DNA of 47,716 nucleotides from positions 1 to 47,716 of the forward strand of contig NZ_JAUYTS010000157.1 in NCBI RefSeq assembly GCF_030695085.1, given 5' to 3'. The number at the start of each line of letters is the position of its first letter. The first letter of the stretch is position 1. Made by a program: the position numbers and the translations under genes. Below the pieces are notes generated by a model that saw only the letters and a program-made list of their open reading frames with translations, searched no databases and had not been told where the DNA came from. This document shows, one piece after another, positions 35,894-44,371 of the stretch. This DNA is from Falsiroseomonas sp. (GTDB taxonomy: Bacteria > Pseudomonadota > Alphaproteobacteria > Acetobacterales > Acetobacteraceae).

Positions 35894-36373
35894 TCACCCG
35901 GGCTTGGTCTCCCGCAACGGCGTGCCGTCCTTGGTGGTAAACATCGCGGGCTGGTCGTGCGGCGGGGCCAGCATGTCGATGTCGCTGTAGGTGGCGTCGT
36001 CGCCCTCAATGCGGCTGCCGATCTCGAGCAGCAGGGCCTCGGCGCCGGACAGGTTGCGGAGGTGGTGGCCATCCGGCTCGCCCGCCTTGAAGCCGGCGGC
36101 GTCCCCGGCGCGCAGCAATTCCGGCCCGGCATCGGTCACCAGCGTCACCTCGCCGGCCAGGACGAAGACGAATTCGTCGGAGCCCTTGTGCCAGTGGCGC
36201 TGGCTGGACCAGGCGCCGGGCGGCAGCCGCAGCAGGTTGACGCCGAACTGCGTGAGCCCTGCCGCATCCCCCAGACGCCGGCGTTCACGCGCCCGGCAGG
36301 GCTGGTCATGCGGGGCCGGGTAGAAGCAGCCGATGACCGGAGGGATGGTGGCGGGGTCGATGCGCTTGCCCAT
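35894..36373 (-). CDS. Cupin-domain protein
   Basis: A 159-residue single-cupin protein. Metal-binding motif 1 reads HWHKGSDEFVFVLAGEVTL, with two His and one Glu; motif 2 is around GEPDGHHLRNLS. The N-terminal CFYPAPHDQPCRARERRRLGDAAG segment is of a type common in small cupins of unknown substrate. No enzymatic partner is in view. It follows the copper genes by 52 bases on the same strand. Confidence 0.85.
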   Translation of the reverse strand: MGKRIDPATIPPVIGCFYPAPHDQPCRARERRRLGDAAGLTQFGVNLLRLPPGAWSSQRHWHKGSDEFVFVLAGEVTLVTDAGPELLRAGDAAGFKAGEPDGHHLRNLSGAEALLLEIGSRIEGDDATYSDIDMLAPPHDQPAMFTTKDGTPLRETKPG

Positions 36374-36425
36374 GCTGTGGCCCTTTCGAAGCGAGGGGCA
36401 TCACAGCATGGGCGGCAGCGCGTGG

Positions 36426-36938
36426 TCAGTGGCGGTGGGCACCCCCCGGCATTGGACCACCCGGCATGGGACCACCCGGCATGGCGCCAGCCGGCCCGCG
36501 GGCGCCGGCGGATTGCACGGCAAGCTGCGCCTGCACCTCCCCGGCCTTCTCGAAGACCAGCGTGACGGGCACCGTCTCGCCCTGGCGCAGCGGCTGCTTC
36601 AGGTCGATCAGCATCAGGTGCAGCCCGCCTGGCTGCAACGTCACCGTCCCGCCCGCGGGCAGGTCGATCGCCTCCACCGGGCGCATCCGCATCACGCCAT
36701 TCTCATGGATATGCGTGTGCAGCTCCACCGTGCCCGCGATCGCGGCGCGGGCGGCCACCAGGCGGTCCGCCGCGCCGGTGTTGCGCAGCGTGAGGTAGCC
36801 GGCGCCAACCCGGCCGGCACCGGCGGCGCGGGACCAGCCGGCCTCGGCCCGGATCGGGCCGTGGTCATTCGCCTGGGCGCGGGTCGCGACCAGGCCGATC
36901 AGCGCGCCCAGTCCGGCGCGCCGCGAAAATCCTGCCAT
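36426..36938 (-). CDS. PCu(A)C-type periplasmic copper chaperone
   Basis: A 170-residue exported protein that in the family binds Cu(I) and delivers it to the CuA site of cytochrome oxidase. It has a twin-Arg-like leader (FSRRAGLGALIGLVATRAQA). The copper motif is HTHIHENGVMRM followed by LHLML about 20 residues later. The C-terminus is a Met/Gly/Pro/His tail made of MPGGP repeats and ending GAHRH, which could add copper sites. It is last in a four-gene copper set. Confidence 0.92.
   Translation of the reverse strand: MAGFSRRAGLGALIGLVATRAQANDHGPIRAEAGWSRAAGAGRVGAGYLTLRNTGAADRLVAARAAIAGTVELHTHIHENGVMRMRPVEAIDLPAGGTVTLQPGGLHLMLIDLKQPLRQGETVPVTLVFEKAGEVQAQLAVQSAGARGPAGAMPGGPMPGGPMPGGAHRH
36440..36483. 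repeat. 15-bp tandem repeat coding MPGGP units
   Basis: Two exact copies of ggaccacccggcatg (36454-36468 and 36469-36483), preceded by a diverged third, encode the Met/Pro/Gly tail of the copper chaperone. The unit length is a multiple of three, so copy-number changes would keep the frame. Confidence 0.85.
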
Positions 36939-36948
36939 GTCCGCCCCC

Positions 36949-37299
36949 TCAGCCCAGCATTTCGAGGCTGTCCGGGCTGATGCCCGCGCGGCCTTCGATG
37001 CGCCCGGCGAGCCGGGCCAGATTGGCCGCGATGCGGGCACCGGCCACCGGATCACCCGTGGTGCAGGTGCCATTGGCGATGGTCAGCGCGCGTTGCATCG
37101 CCATGAGCTCGGCCGGTGTCGCATGCGGCCGGGCGGCTTCCAGCGCGTCGCGGGCGGGGGCGAGCGCCCCGTCGCAGACGGCGGTGAGGTGCGCCTCCAT
37201 CGCTTCCGCATCGCAGGCGGCGGCGCGGCGGGAGGACAGCAGGCTGCCGGCGGCCACCGCGGCGGCGGCGAGCGGCAGGAAACGGCGGGTCTGGTTCAT
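36949..37299 (-). CDS. Unknown exported Cys-containing protein of the copper set
   Basis: A 116-residue protein with a signal (RRFLPLAAAAVAAGSLLSSRRAAA) and three Cys in the mature part (ACDAEAM, TAVCDGAL, NGTCTTGD). The rest is helical and Ala-rich (ARDALEAARPHATPAELMAMQRAL). I recognise no family. It lies between the PCu(A)C and YcnI genes, 10 bases from each, so it is almost certainly co-transcribed. A role in copper binding or transfer is inferred from position and Cys content only. Confidence 0.75.
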   Translation of the reverse strand: MNQTRRFLPLAAAAVAAGSLLSSRRAAACDAEAMEAHLTAVCDGALAPARDALEAARPHATPAELMAMQRALTIANGTCTTGDPVAGARIAANLARLAGRIEGRAGISPDSLEMLG

Positions 37300-37309
37300 G
37301 ATCCTGTCC

Positions 37310-37819
37310 TCAGTTGCGCGGCAGCAGGCGCAGCGCGGGGGCGGGCATGCGGTATTCCGTGATGCGGCGGCCGGGTTCCGGAATCTCGGTCCAGGCGGCC
37401 TGCTTGCCATCGGGGCAGTCCTGCACCACGGGGATGTAGAGCAGTTCACCCGGCGTATTCGGCAGGCGCATGCGGACGATGAACTCGTCATAATGCGCGT
37501 GCTCCAGCCGGCCGCCTTCCCAGATGATCTCGGAGAGCGGCGGCACGGCGCCATGGGCGCTGCCGGCTTCGCCACGGGCCGTGGTGCGCAGCGTCCAGCC
37601 CGGCTTCGGCATGGGCTGCGCCACTGTCACGCCCTCGGGCACGCGGATGGTGACGCGGATGGTCGGCGTGCCATCACAGCCATGCGGGATGCGGAAGGTG
37701 GCGCGATAGGTGGTGTTGGCCACGGCCTGCTGCACCTCGAGCGTGACATGGGCGGCGGCAGGCAGGGGCAGGAAGGCTGTGCCGGCGAGTGCCAGCGCGA
37801 CCAGGGCGGTCCTGTGCAT
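37310..37819 (-). CDS. YcnI-like (DUF1775) copper-handling protein
   Basis: A 169-residue exported protein of the YcnI/DUF1775 family. After the signal (HRTALVALALAGTAFLPLPAAA) the mature N-terminus is HVTLE, whose His is a copper ligand in characterised relatives; IPHGCDGTPTIRVTIRVPEGV and the Trp in EIIWEGG are family features. The ATG at 37819 is preferred because it gives the signal at the usual distance; one 11 codons earlier is also open. It usually accompanies PCu(A)C and copper importers. Confidence 0.9.
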   Translation of the reverse strand: MHRTALVALALAGTAFLPLPAAAHVTLEVQQAVANTTYRATFRIPHGCDGTPTIRVTIRVPEGVTVAQPMPKPGWTLRTTARGEAGSAHGAVPPLSEIIWEGGRLEHAHYDEFIVRMRLPNTPGELLYIPVVQDCPDGKQAAWTEIPEPGRRITEYRMPAPALRLLPRN

Positions 37820-37861
37820 GGTGATGTGTTCCTGAAATCCATGGAGGGTCATCCGGTGGCT

Positions 37862-38251
37862 TCAGGAAGTGGGCGGTGCCCTCGGTGGCGGCTGGCAGCG
37901 CGGCGGGGGCGCGGGGTTCGGCGTGCTCGGCGGCGGCAGCGGTGCGGTCTGCACCAGCCGCAGCGGCGGCACCAGGGCAACCGGCGGCGGCGGCAGGGCC
38001 GCGCCGCTGGCGCCACCGCAAAGCGGGCAGAGCATGCCGGCCGCGTGGTCCTGCGGCGCCTGTTCGTCCTGCTCCAGCACCAGGGGGATGCTCCGCAGCC
38101 CCTCGGGCGTGCAGATATCCATGTGCAGCACGCCGCCCGGCGCCCCCCCTTGGGGCGCGGCCAGCTTCAGGCAATGGCCGAAGGCGGTGCCCCACTGCAA
38201 CAGCAGCAGCAGGACCAGCAGCCGGGTGAAGGCGGGGCGGAGGCGCACCAT
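37862..38251 (-). CDS. DUF2946-like small exported protein
   Basis: A 129-residue protein with a hydrophobic leader (TRLLVLLLLLQWGTAFG), a Cys-containing segment (HMDICTPEG) and the CPLCGG motif characteristic of DUF2946-type proteins near copper genes. The C-terminal 45 residues are Pro-rich and probably disordered. It is first in the minus-strand copper set, 42 bases before the YcnI-like gene. Metal binding through HC/CxxC is inferred. Confidence 0.65.
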   Translation of the reverse strand: MVRLRPAFTRLLVLLLLLQWGTAFGHCLKLAAPQGGAPGGVLHMDICTPEGLRSIPLVLEQDEQAPQDHAAGMLCPLCGGASGAALPPPPVALVPPLRLVQTAPLPPPSTPNPAPPPRCQPPPRAPPTS

Positions 38252-38343
38252 GCGTCCTTACCATTGCCGGGGCCGAAAACGGAAGCGGCGCGCAACCCCC
38301 GTGGGATCGCGCGCTGCGCCGTCTCAGGCCGCGTGAAGCCGCG

Positions 38344-39147
38344 TCAGTCGCTGTTCTGGCGCACGCCCATGAACTGCAGCAGCAGCTGGAACAGGTTGAC
38401 GAAGTTCAGATACAGGCCGAGCGCATCGAAGACGCTGCGCTTGCCGGCCTCATCCGAGCCCTCGGCATAGGCGTGCTGGATGTAGTCCGCCTTGATCCGC
38501 TGCGTGTCGTAGGCGGTGAGGCCGACGAAGACCACCACGCCGATGACGCTGATGGCGAATTGCAGGGCGGAGCTCTGCAGGAACATGTTCACCAGCATCG
38601 CGATGATGATGCCGATCAGGCCCATCATCATGAAGCTGCCCAGCTTCGTCAGGTCGGCCTTCGTGGTGTAGCCGTACAGGCTGATCGCCGCGAACATGCC
38701 GGCCGTGATGAAGAAGGTGCTGGCGATCGAGGCGCCGGTGTAGATCGCGAAGATGTTGGACATCGACGCGCCCATCACGGCGCAGAACGCCCAGAACAGC
38801 GCCTGCGCGCCGGTCTTGCTCATCCGGTTGATGCCGAAGCTCAGCACCAGGATGAAGGCCAGCGGCGCGAACATCGCGGCCCAGCCCAGGATGGTCGGCG
38901 CCGTCGCGTTGCCGCGCGGCGTGGCGACAACCTGATAGAACAGGCTGGAGATACCCGGGTTGGATGCGATGAAATAGGCGACGATGCCGGTCAGCGCGAG
39001 GCCGGAGGCCATCCAGTTGTAGACCCGCAGCATATAGGCGCGCAGGCCTTCATCAAGCGCGGCGGCATCCAAGCCCGCGGACCGCCCAATGGGCTGGGTC
39101 CAGGCCGACGCGCCCGTCCGGAAGCGGTTGTCGGGACCAAGAGCCAT
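38344..39147 (-). CDS. Bax inhibitor-1 / YccA family membrane protein
   Basis: A 267-residue membrane protein with seven hydrophobic segments. The conserved start of TM1 is MLRVYNWMASGLALTGIVAYF, and the C-terminus has GLTAYDTQRIK and ALGLYLNFVNLFQLLLQF, both typical of the BI-1/UPF0005 family, which includes YccA, a modulator of FtsH, and calcium-leak channels. The ATG at 39147 has a good ribosome site (aggag). A strong promoter lies 50-80 bases upstream. Confidence 0.93.
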   Translation of the reverse strand: MALGPDNRFRTGASAWTQPIGRSAGLDAAALDEGLRAYMLRVYNWMASGLALTGIVAYFIASNPGISSLFYQVVATPRGNATAPTILGWAAMFAPLAFILVLSFGINRMSKTGAQALFWAFCAVMGASMSNIFAIYTGASIASTFFITAGMFAAISLYGYTTKADLTKLGSFMMMGLIGIIIAMLVNMFLQSSALQFAISVIGVVVFVGLTAYDTQRIKADYIQHAYAEGSDEAGKRSVFDALGLYLNFVNLFQLLLQFMGVRQNSD

Positions 39148-39198
39148 GGTCAGGAAATCTCCTCGCAGGCGATGGTTAGGGGCCGCCCGCACACGCGC

Positions 39199-39228
39199 AT
39201 CATATGGAACTTCTGTAATCCGTATCAA
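39199..39228 (-). promoter_or_regulatory. Promoter of the BI-1 family gene
   Basis: On the minus strand TTGATA (39223-39228), an 18-base spacer and TATGAT (39199-39204) closely match the sigma-70 consensus. Transcription would start near 39192, giving a 45-base leader that ends in a good ribosome site. Confidence 0.65.
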
Positions 39229-39275
39229 CGGGGGTGTGGCCGCGGTGCACAAGATTCACAAGGAATCCGGTACAA

Positions 39276-39803
39276 TCAGGCGGCGCCCTGGGTCCAGTAG
39301 CCCTGGTGCGGCACCGCACCCTCGGATTCCAGCGCCGGACCCACCACTTCCACCGCTTCCGCCGCCGAATCGAGCACGGCGCGGCAGGACAGGGCGAGCC
39401 CCGCCGTGTGCGGCTGGGCATTGCGCAGGTGCAGGATGGCGGCGGCGGACAGGCCGTACACCACCCGGCCGATGCCGGTGTAGAAAATGGCCGCGGCACA
39501 CATCGCGCAGGGCTCGCCGGAGGAATAGATGGTGGCCCGCCGCAGCCGGGGCCGCGGCACGCCGGCGGCGATCACCGCCTGGCAGGCATTCATCTCGCTG
39601 TGCGCGAGGGTGCCGCCGCCGCCGCTGCCCTGGGTGGACAGGCCCTCCGCCAGTATGGTGCCGTCCTCCGCCACGATGACGGCGGAGAAGGGGCGATCGC
39701 CGCGGGCGCGAGCCTCGCCGGCCAGCCGGAAGGCGTGGCGCAGATGGTCGGCATCTTCCGGCAGCAGATCGGGGGGTGGCGGGTCAGTGTCCATGCCCGC
39801 CAT
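39276..39803 (-). CDS. Cytidine/deoxycytidylate deaminase-family nucleoside deaminase
   Basis: A 175-residue zinc deaminase. His68 and Glu70 (LAHSEMNA) and the PCxxC motif with Cys99 and Cys102 (GEPCAMC) give the full active site. The order and the C-terminal HTAGLALSC region resemble guanine deaminase/tRNA-type members acting on free nucleobases or nucleosides; the exact substrate is open. It starts 12 bases after the ABC permease stop, so they may share a transcript. Confidence 0.88.
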   Translation of the reverse strand: MAGMDTDPPPPDLLPEDADHLRHAFRLAGEARARGDRPFSAVIVAEDGTILAEGLSTQGSGGGGTLAHSEMNACQAVIAAGVPRPRLRRATIYSSGEPCAMCAAAIFYTGIGRVVYGLSAAAILHLRNAQPHTAGLALSCRAVLDSAAEAVEVVGPALESEGAVPHQGYWTQGAA

Positions 39804-39815
39804 CCAAGCCCGGCG

Positions 39816-42332
39816 CTACTCGTTGCGCAACAGCGGCGCCGGCCGGGCGCGCAGCGCCAGCGCCGTGCCGATATAGCCCAGCGCCAGGGTCAGCAGCACG
39901 CAGCCCAGCACGGTCAGCGCCAGGGTGCCGGGCAGGAAGATCCAGTCCGCGCGCATGACGAAATGCACCACAGCCCAACTCGCGGCGGACCCGGCGGCGG
40001 CGGCCAGCAACCCCGCAACCAGCCCAAGCAGCCCGAATTCCACCAGCCAGGCGCCACGGATCTGCGACCGCGTGGCGCCGATGGTCTTCAGCACCACCGC
40101 ATCCCGCACCCGCGCGCCCTGCCCGGCGGCGACCGCGCCAGCCAGCACCAGCATCCCGGCCAGCAGCGTGACGGAGGAGGTGGCCTGCAACGCCACGCCG
40201 ACCCGCGTCAGCAGCCCGGCCACCGCCTCCAGCGCATCCCGCACCCGGATACCGGAGATGTTGGGGAAGGCATCGGTCAGCACCCGCAGCACCGCCGGTT
40301 CCACCTGTTCGGTGCTGCGGACGGTGGCGATATGCGTGTGCGGCGCCGCGGCCAGCAGCCCGGGGGAGGCGACCATGACGTAGTTGATGCCAAGCCCGCG
40401 CCACTGGATCTCGCGGAGGGAGGCGACGCGCAGGTCGATGTCACGACCGAGCACATTGACGGTGACCGTGGACCCCACCCCCATGCCCCAGCCGCGGGCA
40501 AGGTTGGCGTCGAAGGACACCAGCGGCGGGCCGCTGTAATCCGCCGGCCACCAATTCCCCTCGACCAGACGCGTGCCATCCGGCGGGGTGGCCGAATAGG
40601 TCAGGCCACGATCCCCGCGCAGCGCCCAGCGCGTATCCTCGGTCGCCTGCACCTGCTCCGAAGGCGTGCCGTCCACCGCGACGATGCGGGCGCGCAGCGA
40701 GGGCACGGAGCGGACCTCCGACACGCCGGGCTGCGCGGCGGCCAGGGCGTTGAACTGGGCCGACTGCTCGTTCTGGATGTCGATGAAGAAGAAGCTCGGT
40801 GCCGCATTCGGCATCTGGTCCGAAAGCTGGCGGCGCAGATTGCCCTCGATGGTGGCGATCGCCGCCAGCGTGGTCAGGCCGATGCCGAGCGCCACCAGCA
40901 TGGTCGGCGTCGGCGCGCCGGGGCGGTATAAATTGGCAAGGCCCAGCCGCAGGGTCGGCCGGCGGATGCCGCGCAGGCTGCGCGCCAGTGCCATCAGCCC
41001 GGAAGCCCCCAGCCGGAACAGCAGCAGGGTCAGCGCCGCGCCGGCACAGAAGCCCAGCGCGAAGCGCGGCTGTTCCGCCGTGCCCACCACCAGCGCCACC
41101 AGCGCCAGCGCGGTCGCCGCATTGGCCAGCAGGATGCCGCGGGAAGGCCAGCCCGGATTCGCGGTCACCAGGTCCCGGAACAGCGCCGCGCCCGGAATCC
41201 GCTGCGCGCGGCCGAGCGGCCAGAGCGAGAAGGTCAGCGCCGTCAGCAGCCCATACAGCGCCGCCAGCCCCAACGGCGCCCAGTAGATGCCGAAGCGCGG
41301 CGGCACCGGCAGCGCACCGGCCAGCGCCTGCGCGCCCAGCCAGGTCAGTGCGAAGCCGGAGACCAGGCCGATGCCAATCCCGATCCCCGCCAGCACCATC
41401 ACCTGGATCAGGTAGGTGGCCAGGATGGTGCCCGAAGGCGCGCCGAGGCAGCGCAGCGTGGCGATGGTGCGGCCGCGCGCTTCAAGCCAGGCGCGCACGC
41501 CGGTGGCGACGCCGATGCCGCCGACCAGCAGTGCGGTGAAGCCGGCCAGCACCAGGAAGGCGGTGGCGCGGTCGAGGAAGCGGTTCACCCCCGGCTCCGC
41601 CTGGTCCGCCGTCCGCACCCGCCAGCCGCCATCGCCCACCGCAGCCCGGAACTGGGCCGCGAAGGCGCGGACATCGGTACCTTCCGGCAGGCGCAGGCGG
41701 GTGTCGTAGGACACCAGGCTGCCCGGCTGGATCAGCGCGGTGGAGGGCAGGGCGGCTGCCAGGATCAGGGCGCGCGGGCCGAGCACGGCCGGGCTCGCCA
41801 CCCGGTCCGGTTCCTGCGCGATGGTGCCGGCGAAGACCAGGCTGGCCTCGCCGATGCGGACCCGGTCGCCCGGCCTGACGCCCAGGCGCTCCACCACCGA
41901 GGCTTCCAGCGCCACGCGGTGCTGGCCATCGGGGGCGGCCAGCGTCGCCTCGGGCGGGTCAAGGCGCAGCTCACCATACAGCGGATAGGCGGCATCGACG
42001 GATTTCAGCTCGACCAGGGCACGTTCGCCGGAAGGGGCGACGGCCATCGCGCGCATCTCGATGATCCCAGAGGTCACGGCACCGCGCTGCCGCGCCCAGT
42101 CCAGCGCCACATCGGGCAAGGGCTGGTAGTTCACCCGCACCTCGACATCGCCGCCGAGCAGCCTGGCGCCATCGGCCAGCAGCCCGGCCTTGGTGGCGCT
42201 TTGCAGCGTGCCGACGGCCGCGATGCTGGCCACGCCGAGCGCCAGGCAGGCCAGCACCAGCCGCAACTGCCGCACGCCGCCGCGCAATTCCCGCCGCGCC
42301 AGCCGCGCGCCGAGCACCAGATGCTGCATCAT
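39816..42332 (-). CDS. FtsX-like ABC transporter permease (YbbP type)
   Basis: An 838-residue permease with two FtsX-like repeats. The first TM (RLVLACLALGVASIAAVGTLQSA) is followed by a large periplasmic domain, a block of helices at about 260-520, a second periplasmic domain and a C-terminal trio of helices (SVTLLAGMLVLAGAVAAGQG, LVEFGLLGLVAGLLAAAAG, TLALTVLGCVLLTLALGY). LKTIGATRSQI is the usual cytoplasmic coupling segment. It pairs with the ATPase gene 6 bases upstream. Relatives of YbbAP-type complexes act in envelope lipid or lipoprotein transport; its exact role is unknown. Confidence 0.9.
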   Translation of the reverse strand: MMQHLVLGARLARRELRGGVRQLRLVLACLALGVASIAAVGTLQSATKAGLLADGARLLGGDVEVRVNYQPLPDVALDWARQRGAVTSGIIEMRAMAVAPSGERALVELKSVDAAYPLYGELRLDPPEATLAAPDGQHRVALEASVVERLGVRPGDRVRIGEASLVFAGTIAQEPDRVASPAVLGPRALILAAALPSTALIQPGSLVSYDTRLRLPEGTDVRAFAAQFRAAVGDGGWRVRTADQAEPGVNRFLDRATAFLVLAGFTALLVGGIGVATGVRAWLEARGRTIATLRCLGAPSGTILATYLIQVMVLAGIGIGIGLVSGFALTWLGAQALAGALPVPPRFGIYWAPLGLAALYGLLTALTFSLWPLGRAQRIPGAALFRDLVTANPGWPSRGILLANAATALALVALVVGTAEQPRFALGFCAGAALTLLLFRLGASGLMALARSLRGIRRPTLRLGLANLYRPGAPTPTMLVALGIGLTTLAAIATIEGNLRRQLSDQMPNAAPSFFFIDIQNEQSAQFNALAAAQPGVSEVRSVPSLRARIVAVDGTPSEQVQATEDTRWALRGDRGLTYSATPPDGTRLVEGNWWPADYSGPPLVSFDANLARGWGMGVGSTVTVNVLGRDIDLRVASLREIQWRGLGINYVMVASPGLLAAAPHTHIATVRSTEQVEPAVLRVLTDAFPNISGIRVRDALEAVAGLLTRVGVALQATSSVTLLAGMLVLAGAVAAGQGARVRDAVVLKTIGATRSQIRGAWLVEFGLLGLVAGLLAAAAGSAASWAVVHFVMRADWIFLPGTLALTVLGCVLLTLALGYIGTALALRARPAPLLRNE

Positions 42333-42338
42333 GGCGCT

Positions 42339-43049
42339 TTACTCCGCCGCCAGCTTGAGGCCGGCGGTGTCGGAGACGATGCGCCCATCCTCCATCCGCA
42401 CCTGCCTTTCGCAACGATCGGCCAGCGCCGGGTCATGGGTTATCAGCAGCAGGGTGGTGCCGAGCCGGGCGCGCAGGCCGAACAGCAGGTCCATCACCAC
42501 CGTGCCGGTGGCGCGGTCCAGATTGCCGGTGGGCTCGTCGGCCAGGATCAGGCGGGGCTCCGCCACCACGGCGCGGGCGAGTGCCACGCGCTGCTGCTCG
42601 CCGCCCGACATCTGCCCGGGGTAATGGTCCAGCCGATGGCCGAGGCCGACGCCCTTCAGCGCCTCCGCCGCCTTGTCGAAGGCGTCCCGCCTGCCGGCGA
42701 ATTCCAGCGGCATGGCGACATTCTCCAGCGCCGTCATGGTCGGGATCAGGTGGAAAGCCTGGAAGACGATCCCCACCTCGTCGCGACGGAACCGGGCCAG
42801 CGCATCCTCGTCCAGCGCCCCCATATCCCGCCCGGCCACGGAAAGGCGCCCCGCACTCGGCGTCTCGAGGCCGGCCAGCAGCATGAGGAGCGACGTCTTG
42901 CCCGAGCCCGAAGGCCCCACGATGCCCACCGCCTCCCCGGCCGCGACCGAGAGGTCGACGCCGCGCAGCACATGCACCGGGCCGGAGGCCGCCTTGGCGG
43001 TGAAAACCAGGCCGGTGGCGGCGATCAGCGGTGATGCGGGTGGGATCAC
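42339..43049 (-). CDS. ABC transporter ATPase (YbbA/LolD type)
   Basis: A 236-residue ATPase. Walker A is GPSGSGKTSLLMLLAG, the signature MSGGEQQRVALARA, Walker B RLILADEPTGNLD, and the H-loop LLITHD. The FQAFHLIPTMTALENV segment places it in the MacB/LolD/YbbA group that energises FtsX-like permeases such as its downstream neighbour. The start is GTG. It is divergent from the esterase gene across only 28 bases, the classic tesA-ybbA-ybbP layout. Confidence 0.93.
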   Translation of the reverse strand: MIPPASPLIAATGLVFTAKAASGPVHVLRGVDLSVAAGEAVGIVGPSGSGKTSLLMLLAGLETPSAGRLSVAGRDMGALDEDALARFRRDEVGIVFQAFHLIPTMTALENVAMPLEFAGRRDAFDKAAEALKGVGLGHRLDHYPGQMSGGEQQRVALARAVVAEPRLILADEPTGNLDRATGTVVMDLLFGLRARLGTTLLLITHDPALADRCERQVRMEDGRIVSDTAGLKLAAE

Positions 43050-43077
43050 GGGCGAAAAATCCTGTTACGGCGATGTC

Positions 43078-43743
43078 ATGCCATATGGGCGGCGTGCTGC
43101 GCTGCAAAAGGCGGCGCTCGGTATCGGAGTATTGCTGGCCGGAACAACGGGCGCGCGCGCCCAGGGCCGGGAGCTGCGCCTGCTGATGCTGGGCGATTCC
43201 ATCACCGCCGGCTACGGCCTGGCGCGCGGCGAAGGCCCACCGGCGCGGATCGAGGCGCTGCTGCGGGAGAAGGGCCGCAATGTGCGGCTGCTGGATGCGG
43301 GTGTCTCCGGCGATACCACGGCTGGCGGCCGTGCCAGGCTGGAATGGGCGCTGGCCGACCGGCCTGATGCGGTGATCGTCGCGCTCGGCGGCAATGACGC
43401 GCTGCGCGGCCTGACGCCGGCGCAGATGCGGACCAATCTGACCGCGATCCTGGACGGGCTGGCGGCGCGGAACATCCCGACGCTGCTGGCCGGCATGATC
43501 GCCCCGCCCAATCTCGGCGCGGAATATGGCCGGGAATTCGCCGCGGTGTTTTCCGAGCTGGCCGCGGCACGGCCGCAGATTGTGTTCTACCCCTTCCTGC
43601 TGGAGGGCGTGGCCGGCGAACCGACGCTGAATCAGCCCGACCGCATCCACCCCAACCCGCGCGGCGCGCAGGTCCTGGCGGAGCGGCTGCTACCTGCCAT
43701 CGAAACGCTACTGGACCGCGTGGCCAGTTCTCCCGCAGGGTGA
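43078..43743 (+). CDS. SGNH-hydrolase, TesA-like arylesterase/thioesterase
   Basis: A 221-residue exported hydrolase. It has a twin-Arg-like leader (YGRRAALQKAALGIGVLLAG), block I MLGDSITAGYG (catalytic Ser41), block III VALGGNDALRG, and the C-terminal DRIHPNPRG carrying the catalytic Asp and His. The family hydrolyses acyl-CoA, aryl esters or lysophospholipids in the periplasm. The frame is open far upstream, but this ATG gives the signal peptide. It is divergent from the YbbAP-type ABC genes. Confidence 0.9.
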   Translation: MPYGRRAALQKAALGIGVLLAGTTGARAQGRELRLLMLGDSITAGYGLARGEGPPARIEALLREKGRNVRLLDAGVSGDTTAGGRARLEWALADRPDAVIVALGGNDALRGLTPAQMRTNLTAILDGLAARNIPTLLAGMIAPPNLGAEYGREFAAVFSELAAARPQIVFYPFLLEGVAGEPTLNQPDRIHPNPRGAQVLAERLLPAIETLLDRVASSPAG

Positions 43744-43773
43744 GGCAGCCCCGGAGTCGCGGAGCGCACGCCC

Positions 43774-44310
43774 ATGGTTCGCCTGTTCGTTGCCCTGGCC
43801 TTGCCCGACCAGGTGAAGGCTCAGCTTGCCGCCCTGGCCGGCGGCATTCCCGGTGCCCGCTGGGTGCCGCCGGAGAACTACCATCTGACGCTCCGCTTCA
43901 TCGGCGAGATCGAGAGCTGGCAGGCGGAGGAAGTGGATGCGGCCCTCGCCGCCATCCGCGCGCCGCGCTTCGAGCTGGCCCTGGCCGGGATCGGCACCTT
44001 CGAGAAGGGCGGCCGCATCCAGTCCATCCACATCACGGCGGAACGCAGCGAGGCGCTGACCCGCTTGCAGTCCAAGGTGGAGACGGCCTTGCAGCGCGTC
44101 GGGCTGGAGCCGGACCGCCGCCGCTTCGCCCCGCATGTGACGCTGGCGCGGACCGACAAGGCGGAGACGCACCGGCTGATCGGCTTCATCCACGCCCATA
44201 GCCTGTTCCGGTCGCCCCCGGTGCCGATCGACAACTTCGTGCTGTTCTCGTCCTATCTGGGCAAGGAGGCCGCGCATTACGTGCCGGAGGTGGAATACGA
44301 GCTGAGCTGA
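43774..44310 (+). CDS. thpR: RNA 2',3'-cyclic phosphodiesterase
   Basis: A 178-residue 2H-phosphoesterase (LigT/ThpR family). The two HxT motifs are HLTL in PENYHLTLRFIGE and HVTL in FAPHVTLAR, about 84 residues apart, as expected for the paired catalytic His. It opens cyclic phosphates on RNA 3' ends. A purine-rich ribosome site (cggag) lies upstream. It converges with cysD; I see no strong terminator in the 61-base gap. Confidence 0.93.
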   Translation: MVRLFVALALPDQVKAQLAALAGGIPGARWVPPENYHLTLRFIGEIESWQAEEVDAALAAIRAPRFELALAGIGTFEKGGRIQSIHITAERSEALTRLQSKVETALQRVGLEPDRRRFAPHVTLARTDKAETHRLIGFIHAHSLFRSPPVPIDNFVLFSSYLGKEAAHYVPEVEYELS

Positions 44311-44371
44311 AAGCTGGCCAACCTCACGCCGTCCCAGGCGCCCCGCTTCGCAACCCTGCAGCGGCAGCCTG

